Below, in pieces: positions 1 to 7,074 of a DNA stretch of 48,597 nucleotides (positions are counted from its first letter, which is position 1; every line of letters begins with the position of its first letter). The stretch spans positions 1-48,597 of the IMG/VR virus record IMGVR_UViG_3300033551_000007, one strand, 5' to 3'. The translations under genes and the position numbers were made by a program. The notes below the pieces were generated by a model. That model saw only the letters and a program-made list of their open reading frames with translations. It searched no databases and had not been told where the DNA came from. The stretch comes from a virus.

Positions 1-219
1 CTGCCGACCACGCCCAAGCCGCTGTAACCGAATATGCGGGACTTCAAGTCCACGGGTTTGCTGCCCGTGCGGATGATCGAATAGACGTTTGTCGCCGGCG
101 CGTTACTGGCGATCGTTACCAGGCGCGACGCCTCCCACTGCGTGCCGCGCTTTTTGTTCACCTCGTCGTAAAACTGCACCGGCATGGCCCGGTCGCCGGC
201 GAACAGGCCCTCGGGGTGC
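1..219. repeat. Terminal repeat, left copy (circular overlap)
   Basis: Bases 1-219 match 48379-48597 at every position I compared except one (T at 92, C at 48470). The minus-strand gene that runs off the left end continues in frame on the right end. The simplest reading is assembly overlap of a circular or circularly permuted genome of about 48,378 bp; a short true terminal repeat is possible but less likely because the repeat lies in the middle of a gene. Confidence 0.9.
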
Positions 220-500
220 ATGTCGAGCGGCTCACCCGTACGCCAGCACGTCGCGCTGTACGCTGAGTACCCGGTAACGCCGGTCAGGTCGATGCGCACC
301 TGTTCGCACGCGCCGTTGAAGCGCCATTCGTTCTTGCTGAACTGCGGGACTTCGACCTCGGACCCGGCGAACAGCCGGAACACACGGGGGATGCCGACCG
401 GCGTGCCGGTAAACGAAAAGGCCAGTACCCCGCCCGCGAAGTCCGAAGACATGGTCGCGGTGAGGGCCTGGCCGTTGGATATTACGAAACGTTGGGACAT
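1..500 (-). CDS. Probable virion-associated protein, N-terminal part (continues at right end)
   Basis: The gene starts at ATG 498-500 after an AGGAG ribosome site 9 bases upstream, runs off the left end and resumes at 48378 down to the stop at 48045-48047. Joined across the ends it is 834 bases, 277 residues. I do not recognise the family with certainty. The protein is beta-rich, with many Gly, Thr and Ser residues and no signal peptide or membrane segment. It ends close to the gp7-like head gene in convergent orientation, overlapping it by 12 bases, so a structural role is an inference from position and composition. Codon 136 differs between the two copies (T/C at 92/48470, Thr or Ala). Confidence 0.75.
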   Translation of the reverse strand, partial: MSQRFVISNGQALTATMSSDFAGGVLAFSFTGTPVGIPRVFRLFAGSEVEVPQFSKNEWRFNGACEQVRIDLTGVTGYSAYSATCWRTGEPLDMHPEGLFAGDRAMPVQFYDEVNKKRGTQWEASRLVTIASNAPATNVYSIIRTGSKPVDLKSRIFGYSGLGVVG

Positions 501-503
501 GGT

Positions 504-526
504 GGCGCGCTCCTGATGGACGCGCC
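504..526 (-). promoter_or_regulatory. Hairpin with ribosome site in its loop
   Basis: On the minus strand GGCGCG pairs with CGCGCC around an 11-base loop that contains AGGAG, the Shine-Dalgarno of the gene starting at 500. A GGA in a hairpin loop over a ribosome site is the layout bound by CsrA/RsmA proteins, and this phage encodes a CsrA homologue (40708-40962). The link is inference only. Confidence 0.4.
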
Positions 527-533
527 GAGTGTA

Positions 534-1073
534 TCAGGCGAGGCGGTACGCGACGATGTCGTTAACCGCTTGACTAGCAGAAGCCCAGGCCCAGCAGGAA
601 CTGGAAAGATCGTCGCGAAGGCGGATAGGGCCTGAAACACTACCTCGCCTCGTCCGAATGAAAACTTCTGAACCCCGTGGTGCGGCTTCCCAAACCCCTC
701 CGTGTTCGATCCAGTCGTCTTCAAGCCTAGGCATAGTGAACGGAAACATTTTAACTTCCGCCGCATTCGGATCGATCGGGCGCGGCGCATTGCACAGCGC
801 CTCGGCCTTCAACGAAGCGTACGCCACGCCGTCCAGCGCGCTGTCGTGGTGGTACTTGTCGGGGTTCTGCCACTGGCGCACATCTTTAAGCGTTTGGAGC
901 AAAAGCCAGCCCTCGGCCTCGGTCAGATCGCGACCGGTGATCGCGTTGAAAGCCTGGACCGTGCGGCCCATGCTGCGCTCCCCCTCCGGCGAGTCGTACT
1001 GCTTTCCGCGCTCGGCCTGGGTGTCGATGGCGGCTTGTAGGAATTCAGTGGCGTTCATGTTCTGCACGCTCAT
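534..1073 (-). CDS. DUF6378-like phage protein
   Basis: 179 residues from ATG 1073, chosen because GAGGAAGAGG lies just upstream and the start overlaps the end of the preceding small gene. Residues about 10-90 (RGKQYDSP, a GRDLTEAEGWLLLQTLKDVRQ helix, then a DxxxDGVAYASL segment) resemble the DUF6378 domain common in phages, whose biochemical role is unknown. The C-terminal half (EDDWIEHGG onwards) is unrelated to anything I know. It is the last gene before the split structural gene. Confidence 0.7.
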   Translation of the reverse strand: MSVQNMNATEFLQAAIDTQAERGKQYDSPEGERSMGRTVQAFNAITGRDLTEAEGWLLLQTLKDVRQWQNPDKYHHDSALDGVAYASLKAEALCNAPRPIDPNAAEVKMFPFTMPRLEDDWIEHGGVWEAAPRGSEVFIRTRRGSVSGPIRLRDDLSSSCWAWASASQAVNDIVAYRLA

Positions 1074-1203
1074 CGGCCTCTTCCTCGATTTCGGATTGAA
1101 TCTCCGCCAGTACCCGTTCCAGGTCTGCGGGCTTGTGCAGGTCCATGCAACCCGAGTACGTTTCGCCGTCGAGACGAATTTCCCAATCAATTTGCTTGAA
1201 CAT
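1045..1203 (-). CDS. Small acidic hypothetical protein
   Basis: 52 residues, beginning MFKQIDWEIRLDGETYSG and ending in a Glu-rich helix. ATG 1203 follows AGAGGATG. It overlaps the start of the next gene by 29 bases in another frame, which suggests translational coupling. No family recognised. Confidence 0.6.
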   Translation of the reverse strand: MFKQIDWEIRLDGETYSGCMDLHKPADLERVLAEIQSEIEEEADERAEHERH

Positions 1204-1327
1204 TTTTCATCCTCTCGCGTTTCCGTTGACGTTTAGCCTCGGCGGCCTGCAAGCGTTGCAGATCGGCCGGGGTGAGTTGTTGCTGCGGGGAAGGGCCGCG
1301 CAGCCAGTTCAGTAGGCGGCGGATCAT
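1187..1327 (-). CDS. Small basic hypothetical protein
   Basis: 46 residues from ATG 1327, which overlaps the TGA of the upstream membrane protein (GGATGATC). The C-terminal half is a highly charged, Lys/Arg-rich helix. No family recognised; the start is supported by the tight coupling. Confidence 0.5.
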   Translation of the reverse strand: MIRRLLNWLRGPSPQQQLTPADLQRLQAAEAKRQRKRERMKNVQAN

Positions 1328-1467
1328 CCTCGCCAGCCCTTTTCGACCTTCCCACCGACTGCCGCCAGGGTGAAAGCAGCGAAGGCCCACCAGAAAGAGG
1401 CCCCGCTGAGATAAAGCGCACCGCCTGCCCCTGCGTACAGGAGCGCAGAAATTATCAACCGCGCCAT
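1324..1467 (-). CDS. Small membrane protein
   Basis: 47 residues, almost entirely hydrophobic, with two likely membrane segments (about residues 3-19 and 23-40) and a short basic tail. ATG 1467 lies one base after the stop of the MazG-like gene. No family recognised. An inner-membrane role is inferred from hydrophobicity only. Confidence 0.55.
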   Translation of the reverse strand: MARLIISALLYAGAGGALYLSGASFWWAFAAFTLAAVGGKVEKGWRG

Positions 1468-1468
1468 A

Positions 1469-1975
1469 TCACTCACCCTCCTTAACGAACGCCCCGCCCG
1501 CAACCATCTTGCCGCGCCTATCTTTGATCGTCTGCCAGGCCGACTCGCAGCAGTCGTCAAAGTCAAGGCCAGCTACGAGCGACGTGCCGTACAGACTGAA
1601 CATGACCATGTCGAGCAGCTCGCCTTTCGTAGCCCCCGCCATGTCCAGTCCGGCTACTTCGCTGGCAAGGTCGCCGCAGACCTTCGAAATGGCTGCTGCA
1701 CACTCCGCCAAGGGCCGATCCGACTTTTCGTTGTCGTAGATGTACTCGACGTCCCACTCGTGGTGGTAGAAATGGCCGGCGTTGATCAGCGTCACAGCCG
1801 TATCGCCAATCGCATCGACCAACGCGTCACGGTCGTTCTTGATCACCGCGTCACACAGCTCGCCGACCTCGCTAACCGCCTTGAGCGCCTGAGCCAGCGC
1901 GGTGCTGTGCTCGTAGATGCCGCGCTCGGTCGCCCAGCGCTGCACGTTTTGTTGAAACTGTTCGAATCGGGTCAT
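1469..1975 (-). CDS. MazG-like nucleotide pyrophosphohydrolase
   Basis: 168 residues. The all-alpha NTP pyrophosphatase (MazG/dUTPase-like) fold is suggested by QALKAVSEVGELCDAV (about residues 28-43) followed by DALVDAIGDTAVTLINA (about 50-66). These give the EVGEL and D-x3-D metal-binding pattern of the family, which hydrolyses NTPs to NMP and pyrophosphate. In phages such enzymes are thought to clean nucleotide pools or lower host alarmone. ATG 1975 follows GGAGTAACCCGCA. The spacing between the two metal-binding helices is normal; the C-terminal 70 residues are an extra helical extension. Confidence 0.75.
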   Translation of the reverse strand: MTRFEQFQQNVQRWATERGIYEHSTALAQALKAVSEVGELCDAVIKNDRDALVDAIGDTAVTLINAGHFYHHEWDVEYIYDNEKSDRPLAECAAAISKVCGDLASEVAGLDMAGATKGELLDMVMFSLYGTSLVAGLDFDDCCESAWQTIKDRRGKMVAGGAFVKEGE

Positions 1976-1981
1976 TGCGGG

Positions 1982-2593
1982 TTACTCCACTCGTTTGAAA
2001 GTGCGGTTTGCGATGAACATGTCACCGGGGCGGCCCTTTTGCAGCAGGCGGGCCAGGTCGTTTGAAACTTCAATCGGCTTTTCGAGCAGCATCTGCGCGG
2101 CGGCCAGTTTGGTGGTTGCGTCGTCGAGCTGTTTTTCCAGTTCTGCGATACGCTCGCCCGGTGTTGCAAATGCTATTGGGCCGAAGTCACCCGGGTCTGA
2201 GGTGGCGTCAAACGTTTCGTCGTTCAGGAAACGGGCGCCCGGCACCGGTTCAATCGAATCGGCGGCCTTCGGCCATTCGCCGCTCAGCCTCTGGCGTATG
2301 CTGGCCATTCCGACCGGGTAGCGAACGGCCCAGTCGAGTTCGGCGCCCTGCCCGCCCGCCGGTGCAACTGGAAACGGGCCTAGGTAAGCCCCACCCACGG
2401 GGCCCGGCTTGAGCACAGTGCTCAGACGGGCGGCCTTAGCCTTGCTGTCCAATTCGTTCAGCACCTTGCACACCTGGTCGGCGTGCTCGTTCCAGTCGAG
2501 CGGGCCGATGGCAGCAGGACGGCGAATTACGGTTCTGAGGTGGCGCCCGGTCGGGCTGCTGGTGACGATAGCGTCGTCGGTGTAGGAGAACAT
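1982..2593 (-). CDS. Hypothetical phage protein with C-terminal coiled coil
   Basis: 203 residues. ATG 2593 is preferred over GTG 2602 because GGAG lies 8 bases before it. The middle has a segment common in small phage proteins (LDWNEHADQVCKVLNEL), and residues about 150-180 form a short coiled coil (GERIAELEKQLDDATTKL). It is the first gene behind a strong promoter at 2626-2654. Function unknown. Confidence 0.65.
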   Translation of the reverse strand: MFSYTDDAIVTSSPTGRHLRTVIRRPAAIGPLDWNEHADQVCKVLNELDSKAKAARLSTVLKPGPVGGAYLGPFPVAPAGGQGAELDWAVRYPVGMASIRQRLSGEWPKAADSIEPVPGARFLNDETFDATSDPGDFGPIAFATPGERIAELEKQLDDATTKLAAAQMLLEKPIEVSNDLARLLQKGRPGDMFIANRTFKRVE

Positions 2594-2625
2594 GCGGTTC
2601 ACTCCGTTCGTTGGTAAGTGGGCGC

Positions 2626-2654
2626 AGTATGCGTCACGCTTCGGAGTCTGTCAA
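2626..2654 (-). promoter_or_regulatory. Sigma70-type promoter, shared early family
   Basis: Minus strand: TTGACA, 17-base spacer, CATACT, then GCGCCC. It drives the operon starting at 2593. It lies inside the 3' end of the preceding gene. Confidence 0.75.
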
Positions 2655-2840
2655 CACCCCCGACGGCCCGTTCCCGGAACCGACGAAATCGACCCGTGTC
2701 TGCTCGGGGTCGCGCCACTCGGCAGTTGGGCCGGTCAGCGCGATGTGCTCGACGGCGATACGCCGGGCGCAGGTCCGGCACGCGGCCCGGATGTGCAGCG
2801 TACGGCCCGACGGTTGGTGCGTTACGTTGAAGAGGGGCAC
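2634..2840 (-). CDS. Small hypothetical protein with CxxC pair
   Basis: 68 residues from GTG 2840, which follows GGGAG by 8 bases. It contains RAACRTCARR, a single CxxC, and has no second cysteine pair. It overlaps the stop of the 32-residue gene upstream. No family recognised. Confidence 0.5.
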   Translation of the reverse strand: MPLFNVTHQPSGRTLHIRAACRTCARRIAVEHIALTGPTAEWRDPEQTRVDFVGSGNGPSGVLTDSEA

Positions 2841-2920
2841 GGGGTTTCTCCCACCGGCCAACGCTTCACACGAAGCGCCGGGCGGATCAGATAGTTTAGG
2901 GTGAACCAGGTGAGGGCCAT
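2822..2920 (-). CDS. Very small hypothetical protein
   Basis: 32 residues beginning MALTWFTLNYLIRP, with a short hydrophobic N-terminus and basic tail. ATG 2920 follows the upstream TGA by three bases. The ribosome site is weak (GAG). Support is mainly the tight packing between two better genes. Confidence 0.35.
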   Translation of the reverse strand: MALTWFTLNYLIRPALRVKRWPVGETPCPSST

Positions 2921-2923
2921 TAG

Positions 2924-3160
2924 TCAGCGCTCAAGGCTTGCCGAGACAGTTTGGAGCAACAGCCCGTCGAGGCCATCAGCTGCAAGTACGCACACCGCCT
3001 TAGCCCACCCGTTCCGGTAACCCCACCAGCACGACTGCACGAGCGAGTTCAGATAAGCGCCGGCTGCATCCTGCCCGAAAGGATCTTCGGACCGTGGGCC
3101 GTGTTGCTCGACCTGGGCCGCCGCATAGGCCTTTTCGAATTCGATGCGCATGCGGCTCAT
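2924..3160 (-). CDS. Hypothetical phage protein
   Basis: 78 residues. The pattern FEKAYAAA...DAAGAYLNSLVQSCWWGYRNGWAKA resembles small phage proteins in which a Y-x-x-x-x-x-x-WxGY-x-x-W helix recurs; their function is unknown. The start overlaps the preceding stop by four bases. Confidence 0.6.
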   Translation of the reverse strand: MSRMRIEFEKAYAAAQVEQHGPRSEDPFGQDAAGAYLNSLVQSCWWGYRNGWAKAVCVLAADGLDGLLLQTVSASLER

Positions 3161-3495
3161 TCCGCACCCCCTACCGCCGCAGCGATCGTCGCCTCGAACC
3201 GTGCGGCCAGCGCTGCGTTGACTTCGGCTTTCGCCAGGCTGTCGGGCGTATTCTTCGCGCGGTGCAGCGTTTCGTACTTACGGAGCTGGGTCGCAGCGTC
3301 GGTCAGGCCGGCTAGGAGGGCAGGTGCCGCCAGTAGCAGCGCCGCGTTTGCGCGAGCAACCTCAATCGGTATTCCCTGCCCAGTCCCGTAAACCTCGGCA
3401 ATGCACCAGTCGTCGCCCTGGTGGTATCGATTGACCAGCGAGAAGCTGCCGGACTCTTCCTCGATTTCCCACGGGCCAGGTGTGTGCTTGCTCAT
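3157..3495 (-). CDS. Conserved phage HTPGPW protein
   Basis: 112 residues. It opens MSKHTPGPWEIEEE and contains ARANAALLLAAPALLAGL. The HTPGPW start and the ARANAxLLxAAPxLL segment mark a small protein found very often in phages and prophages; its function is not known. Start ATG 3495 follows ACGGAGTTACCGAA, the leader cassette shared with the genes at 8527 and 14615. First gene of the operon from promoter 3528-3556. Confidence 0.75.
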   Translation of the reverse strand: MSKHTPGPWEIEEESGSFSLVNRYHQGDDWCIAEVYGTGQGIPIEVARANAALLLAAPALLAGLTDAATQLRKYETLHRAKNTPDSLAKAEVNAALAARFEATIAAAVGGAE

Positions 3496-3527
3496 TTCGG
3501 TAACTCCGTTTCGTTAGGTGTGAGCGC

Positions 3528-3556
3528 AGAATACGGTTAGCTGTACCGACTGTCAA
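3528..3556 (-). promoter_or_regulatory. Sigma70-type promoter, shared early family
   Basis: Minus strand: TTGACA, 17-base spacer, TATTCT, then GCGCTCACACC and a conserved AACGAAACGGAG leader. The -35 box touches the 3' end of the terminase gene. Confidence 0.85.
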
Positions 3557-4800
3557 CCGCGTTTTCGCAGGAATACTCGGGACTTGGGCGGGTTACGCAT
3601 GATCTTCTCGACCGCGTAGCGCAGGGCGTCAATGATGTGGTTGTTTGCATCGACCAGGTCGCGCAATACCTGGCCGCTCAGGCGGTCTACCTTGTACTTG
3701 TACTCGCCCATTTCGTTGCGCGTGTGCTTGCAGTCCGGGTGCACGACCAGGCGGAACGTGCGCAGGAAGTCTAGGCCGTCCTCGACGCTCCCTTTGCCCT
3801 TCACGCACGCGACGCACCCCGGCAGGTTCGCTTGGCCTGGGCGCCGTTTCTTGACGTGGCTGATGGACTCGGGGCGGGCGTTGTCGGCGGTGACCTCCAG
3901 GTGGGCCGCCTCGGGTATGGCCGCAATGACCGTTTTGGCCGTGTCGTCCAGTTCTAGCCCGACCTCGTAGACCTCGGCGTCAATGTACAGCTCGCGCTCG
4001 TCCGGGCTGATCCAGCAGCGCACGGCGGCCAGGGGGTCGGTCGAGAAGCCCCAGTCAAGGCCCAGGTACGGCCCGTTCCAGCCGGTCGTGTCGCGCGTGC
4101 CGTTCTCCCACTTGCCGTAGAATACGCTAGCCTTGCTGGCCTTGAGATACTTCCCCTCCCACACGTTCTGATAAACCTCGGGGTCGAACGTGAGTAACGC
4201 CTGCTGGCGCTGTTCCTCCAGCACCTCCGGGAACCAGGGGTTGTCGTTGTAGTTCAGCTCGACGATGGCGGACCGTGGCGGCATGTTCGCGCCGCGGAAA
4301 CGGGTATCGACCGGGCTGCCCTCCGTGCGGGGGTTCCAGATCACCCAAATCTCGGACTTGGGCGCGCGGATCGTCGGCTCAAGCGCAACCCACGAATACT
4401 CCGGCACATCCTCGGCCTCTTCGACGATGCACACGTCGATCTGCGCGAGCGATTTGATCGATCCGATGTTGTGGCGCAGACCCTTGAACAGGAATTCTGT
4501 CGCGTTGATCGTCGAGCGCAGGTAGTCGACGCCCACGTCATACGCCTTTTGCAGCCACGGCTCGCTGTTGATCGCCGCCTTGAGTTCGGCGTGGAACGAT
4601 TCCTTGATCGAGTCCTGCAGTTCTCGGGTGCACAGAATGCGCAGCGGCTCGACGACGCCCCACACGGCGGCCATCTTGGCGAACGAGACGGACTTGCCCG
4701 AGCCCCGCCCGCCGTACGCGCCGCGGTATCGCAGCGTGCCGCGCGGCGGCGTGAAGACGGGTAGCAGCTTAGGCGGCAGGCGGATCAGTGCCTCAGTCAT
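3553..4800 (-). CDS. terL: Terminase large subunit
   Basis: 415 residues, normal for the PBSX/Terminase_3-type large subunit, the ATPase and nuclease that pumps DNA into proheads. Walker A is GGRGSGKS at residues 30-37. Walker B with the catalytic Glu is VCIVEEAED at about 123-131. The RNase H-like nuclease starts at LGLDWGF (first metal Asp about 249); a second acidic cluster is VTADNARPESI, and the last is DANNHIIDALRYA near the C-terminus. The start overlaps the TerS stop by four bases. Unlike the helicase and polymerase genes of this phage, its P-loop is uninterrupted. Confidence 0.93.
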   Translation of the reverse strand: MTEALIRLPPKLLPVFTPPRGTLRYRGAYGGRGSGKSVSFAKMAAVWGVVEPLRILCTRELQDSIKESFHAELKAAINSEPWLQKAYDVGVDYLRSTINATEFLFKGLRHNIGSIKSLAQIDVCIVEEAEDVPEYSWVALEPTIRAPKSEIWVIWNPRTEGSPVDTRFRGANMPPRSAIVELNYNDNPWFPEVLEEQRQQALLTFDPEVYQNVWEGKYLKASKASVFYGKWENGTRDTTGWNGPYLGLDWGFSTDPLAAVRCWISPDERELYIDAEVYEVGLELDDTAKTVIAAIPEAAHLEVTADNARPESISHVKKRRPGQANLPGCVACVKGKGSVEDGLDFLRTFRLVVHPDCKHTRNEMGEYKYKVDRLSGQVLRDLVDANNHIIDALRYAVEKIMRNPPKSRVFLRKRG

Positions 4801-5390
4801 ACTCCGTCAGGCCCTACCAGGCGGATCACGCTCGGCAACGCCACGTCCTCGCCGGCACTGTTCGTCTGCGCGACTTTGGACGGCGCTTCCCAGCCCTGCA
4901 GCTTGGCCAGTAGCTGCGCCGCCTGGAGCTGCGAGTGGGTCTTGAATTTCGGGCCATGCTTGTCGACGCCCAGTTCGGAAATGATCTCCAGTTTCTGCGG
5001 GTCGTGCAGGGCCGAGTCCTTAATATTCCACACGGTCTGTGTGGCTAATACCTCGCCGGTCGCTTCGTCCACTTTGACCGGCACCTTCTCGAAGTCCGCC
5101 AGGGCACTCAGGGGCGTCCGTACGACGCGAGTGAGGAATTCCAGTACCTCGGCACGGGTTGCGACCGAACTCGTCACGGCGGCCTGTGCCATCGCGTCCA
5201 GGTAGCGTTTCACCTTTGCATTACTCATCATGATCGAAACGCAGCTATCCGCTGCAGTGTCCGACTTGGCGGTGCCCCCTGCTGCACGGTACGCCTGCCG
5301 CTGAGTCGTGCCCGGCACCAGCAGGGCCGTGCAAACGCGGCGCTGTAGCGGCGTCAGTTGCTCGAACAGTGCTAGTTGATCGGGAGTCAT
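4797..5390 (-). CDS. terS: Terminase small subunit
   Basis: 197 residues from ATG 5390, chosen because AAGGAA lies 8 bases upstream and the start overlaps the preceding stop (ATGA). The N-terminal helical region (LTPLQRRVCTALLVPGTTQRQAYRAAGG, ending in AKVKRYLDAM) is the Terminase_2-type DNA-binding fold that recognises the packaging site. The C-terminal part, with the HDPQKLEIISELGV helix, is the usual oligomerisation and TerL-contact region. It is directly upstream of terL. Confidence 0.85.
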   Translation of the reverse strand: MTPDQLALFEQLTPLQRRVCTALLVPGTTQRQAYRAAGGTAKSDTAADSCVSIMMSNAKVKRYLDAMAQAAVTSSVATRAEVLEFLTRVVRTPLSALADFEKVPVKVDEATGEVLATQTVWNIKDSALHDPQKLEIISELGVDKHGPKFKTHSQLQAAQLLAKLQGWEAPSKVAQTNSAGEDVALPSVIRLVGPDGV

Positions 5391-5836
5391 TGTGCGGTTC
5401 CTTTTTGAGATTCGACCCATTCTAACCATTCCCTGAGCTGCTGGCGAAGGTCTCGCGCTTCCTCGGGCGTTTCGACGACAGCTGTGCAGTGCCTTCGCCC
5501 GCGCCGATAAGTGCTGCCTTGGTAGCCGGTACCGTCGCGGAGCGGGAAAACGCCCGGGTACGCGACAGCAGGTGCTAAGTGCTTCGGGAGCTTATAGGCG
5601 TACAGCTCGTAAATATTCTCAACACGAGTGTCTAGCGAATTCCCATTTCTGAAACGAACCCGGCGCGGGGCGTATCCGTAGTGCAGCCAGTAGCAGAGCG
5701 AGGCGTAGTTGACCGACTTCGGATACCCTGGGCCCGGCAGTTTTACGACCTGCGAAGCTATGGGGTAGCCGTTTTGCAAAAGGGCACCGGTTCGCGGGTC
5801 GTAGCTGAAAACCCGTCGCAATTCGTTCACGTTCAT
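5387..5836 (-). CDS. HNH/AP2-type homing endonuclease relative, active site degenerate
   Basis: 149 residues. The N-terminus (VFSYDPRTGALLQNG) and the WLHYGYAP...NGNSLDTRVENI block match the frame of phage HNH nucleases, and the C-terminal third (GYQGSTYRRGRRHCTAVVETPEEARDL) resembles an AP2 DNA-binding domain. However, the two catalytic-histidine positions expected in HRLxW and DHxNG read S-L and R-F here, so nuclease activity is doubtful. It is a clear paralogue of the next gene upstream. It sits directly in front of terS, a common place for such elements. Confidence 0.6.
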   Translation of the reverse strand: MNVNELRRVFSYDPRTGALLQNGYPIASQVVKLPGPGYPKSVNYASLCYWLHYGYAPRRVRFRNGNSLDTRVENIYELYAYKLPKHLAPAVAYPGVFPLRDGTGYQGSTYRRGRRHCTAVVETPEEARDLRQQLREWLEWVESQKGTAQ

Positions 5837-6270
5837 ACCAGTTTCTCCCTCAAATCTCGCGCCAGTTCAGGCGTTTCAACCACTGCCGTGTAAAAACGGC
5901 GGCCCCCGATGTACGCACTGCCACGGTAGCCGCGGAAACGCCCGGTGCGCTGGCAATTTACGACGTGCACCCCCGGATACCTGCCGGCATGCGGCAAAAC
6001 CTTTTCGGCAGCAGTATCGGCGCTCGGGTCGTAGAGGTTGCACTCCCGGTTGTCCTGCACTTTCCCGTTACGGTGCCTCACCTGTTTCGGCAGATAGCCG
6101 TGAGCCAGGGCAAAGCAGGCGCGGGCGTACAGTACCGGGCGCCCGTCAAAGAAAAGCATCAGAGGGCCGCCTTCGTACTTCGGCGTTCCCGGAACCAGGT
6201 TTCGCCCGCGGTAGATCCGGCCGGTGCGCCCGTTGTACCGAAAAATGGCCGATAGCTTAGAAAAATCCAT
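5833..6270 (-). CDS. HNH/AP2-type homing endonuclease relative
   Basis: 145 residues from ATG 6270 (GGAG nine bases upstream). Same order as its neighbour: FRYNGRTGRIYRG, then ACFALAHGYLPKQVRHRNGK with one His kept (VRHRNG) and DNRECNLYD, then an AP2-like tail (GYRGSAYIGGRRFYTAVVE). The first catalytic-region HR pair is R-A here. It overlaps the neighbour by four bases and heads the terminase operon behind the promoter at 6323-6351. Confidence 0.6.
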   Translation of the reverse strand: MDFSKLSAIFRYNGRTGRIYRGRNLVPGTPKYEGGPLMLFFDGRPVLYARACFALAHGYLPKQVRHRNGKVQDNRECNLYDPSADTAAEKVLPHAGRYPGVHVVNCQRTGRFRGYRGSAYIGGRRFYTAVVETPELARDLREKLV

Positions 6271-6322
6271 AGATATACACTCCAATGTATCCCACCTCGC
6301 GGATCCTGTGGGCTGAGCGTGT

Positions 6323-6351
6323 ATCGTAAGGGATATGGCCATTTTTGTAAA
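6323..6351 (-). promoter_or_regulatory. Candidate promoter of the terminase operon
   Basis: Minus strand: TTTACA, 17-base spacer, TACGAT. It lacks the GCGCTC block and leader of the early family, fitting a different (late) class. It lies in the 337-base gene-free stretch 6271-6607, which also holds the AT-rich element and a terminator. Confidence 0.5.
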
Positions 6352-6464
6352 GGTGTGTCTCTACCCCGCCGAGGCCCAATGAATACGGGTGTTTTGCGTA
6401 TATCTACCTGCTCGCGGAGGGATCACACCCCGGTTTACCGTGTCCAGCCGCACGGGCCATGTAG

Positions 6465-6513
6465 GCCTATACGCCTATATGTTATATATTCATACCTTAA
6501 AGATTAAAAGTAT
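6465..6513. repeat. AT-rich repeated element, copy A
   Basis: About 49 bases aligning with 39994-40041: both share GCC, TATACG, CTATATG, TATT, ATACCT, AAGATTA and AAGTAT in the same order with small gaps. This copy is upstream of the HNH/terminase operon, the other upstream of the connector/tail operon, both in the same orientation relative to the genes they precede. A late-gene activator site is one reading. Confidence 0.65.
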
Positions 6514-6535
6514 ATAATACTTGTCTTCTAGATAT

Positions 6536-6562
6536 TGGAAAAGGCCCGTAAACATGGGCCTT
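6536..6562 (-). terminator. Rho-independent terminator
   Basis: Minus strand: AAGGCCC, 8-base loop, GGGCCTT followed by TTCC. It closes the operon 8527-6608. Confidence 0.75.
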
Positions 6563-6607
6563 GAGGTGGGTAGACATGGAATTTGAGGTTCTCGTTTCAT
6601 CACATCC

Positions 6608-6892
6608 TCAGATATACATCCCCCCTACGATCCCTCTCACCACATACCGATCTGCCCGAAAAAGCCGTTTTCGCGTTTTCGCCACCACGGCAAATTCAAA
6701 AACAACCCCTAACAGTTCTACCGGCTGTCCCGTCTGCCAGTGCTGCTCAAGTGCCGGGATCGCCTCGGGCCCCACCTCCACCATCGTATAACGCGGCTCG
6801 GGCGACGGGTGCTGCTCGAAAAACACGTCCGGAACGCACGGCGCGAACCGCTGGTTGAAATCGTAAAAGCACAGCTCGGGAATACGGTTCAT
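6608..6892 (-). CDS. Hypothetical phage protein
   Basis: 94 residues from ATG 6892, which overlaps the upstream TGA. The C-terminal half (TGQPVELLGVVFEFAVVAKTRKRLF) looks like a small beta domain. No family recognised. Last gene of its operon, followed by a terminator. Confidence 0.6.
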   Translation of the reverse strand: MNRIPELCFYDFNQRFAPCVPDVFFEQHPSPEPRYTMVEVGPEAIPALEQHWQTGQPVELLGVVFEFAVVAKTRKRLFRADRYVVRGIVGGMYI

Positions 6893-7074
6893 GCGTTTCG
6901 CTCCAGCCATTCGCCCAGAGCATCACGCAGCTCCGCGACCGTGTCGGGGTTCTCAAGGAAGACAGACGCCTGTTCGCCGTGGCTAGCCTCGACCGTTATC
7001 AGGATCGAATCACCCTCAAGGTCTAGCCGCATCTCATCTCGCGATTTCTCGCATGCTATGTACAGTTCTTTCAT
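6889..7074 (-). CDS. Small hypothetical protein
   Basis: 61 residues: two or three beta strands (MKELYIACEKS, SILITVEAS, ASVFLENPD) then a helix (AELRDALGEWLER). Overlaps both neighbours by four bases. No family recognised. Confidence 0.6.
   Translation of the reverse strand: MKELYIACEKSRDEMRLDLEGDSILITVEASHGEQASVFLENPDTVAELRDALGEWLERNA

Noticed and set aside
6271-6607. tRNA or small gene in the largest gene-free stretches (6271-6607 and 39932-40202)
   Set aside because: No cloverleaf or credible coding frame found; both hold only promoters, the AT-rich element and a terminator.
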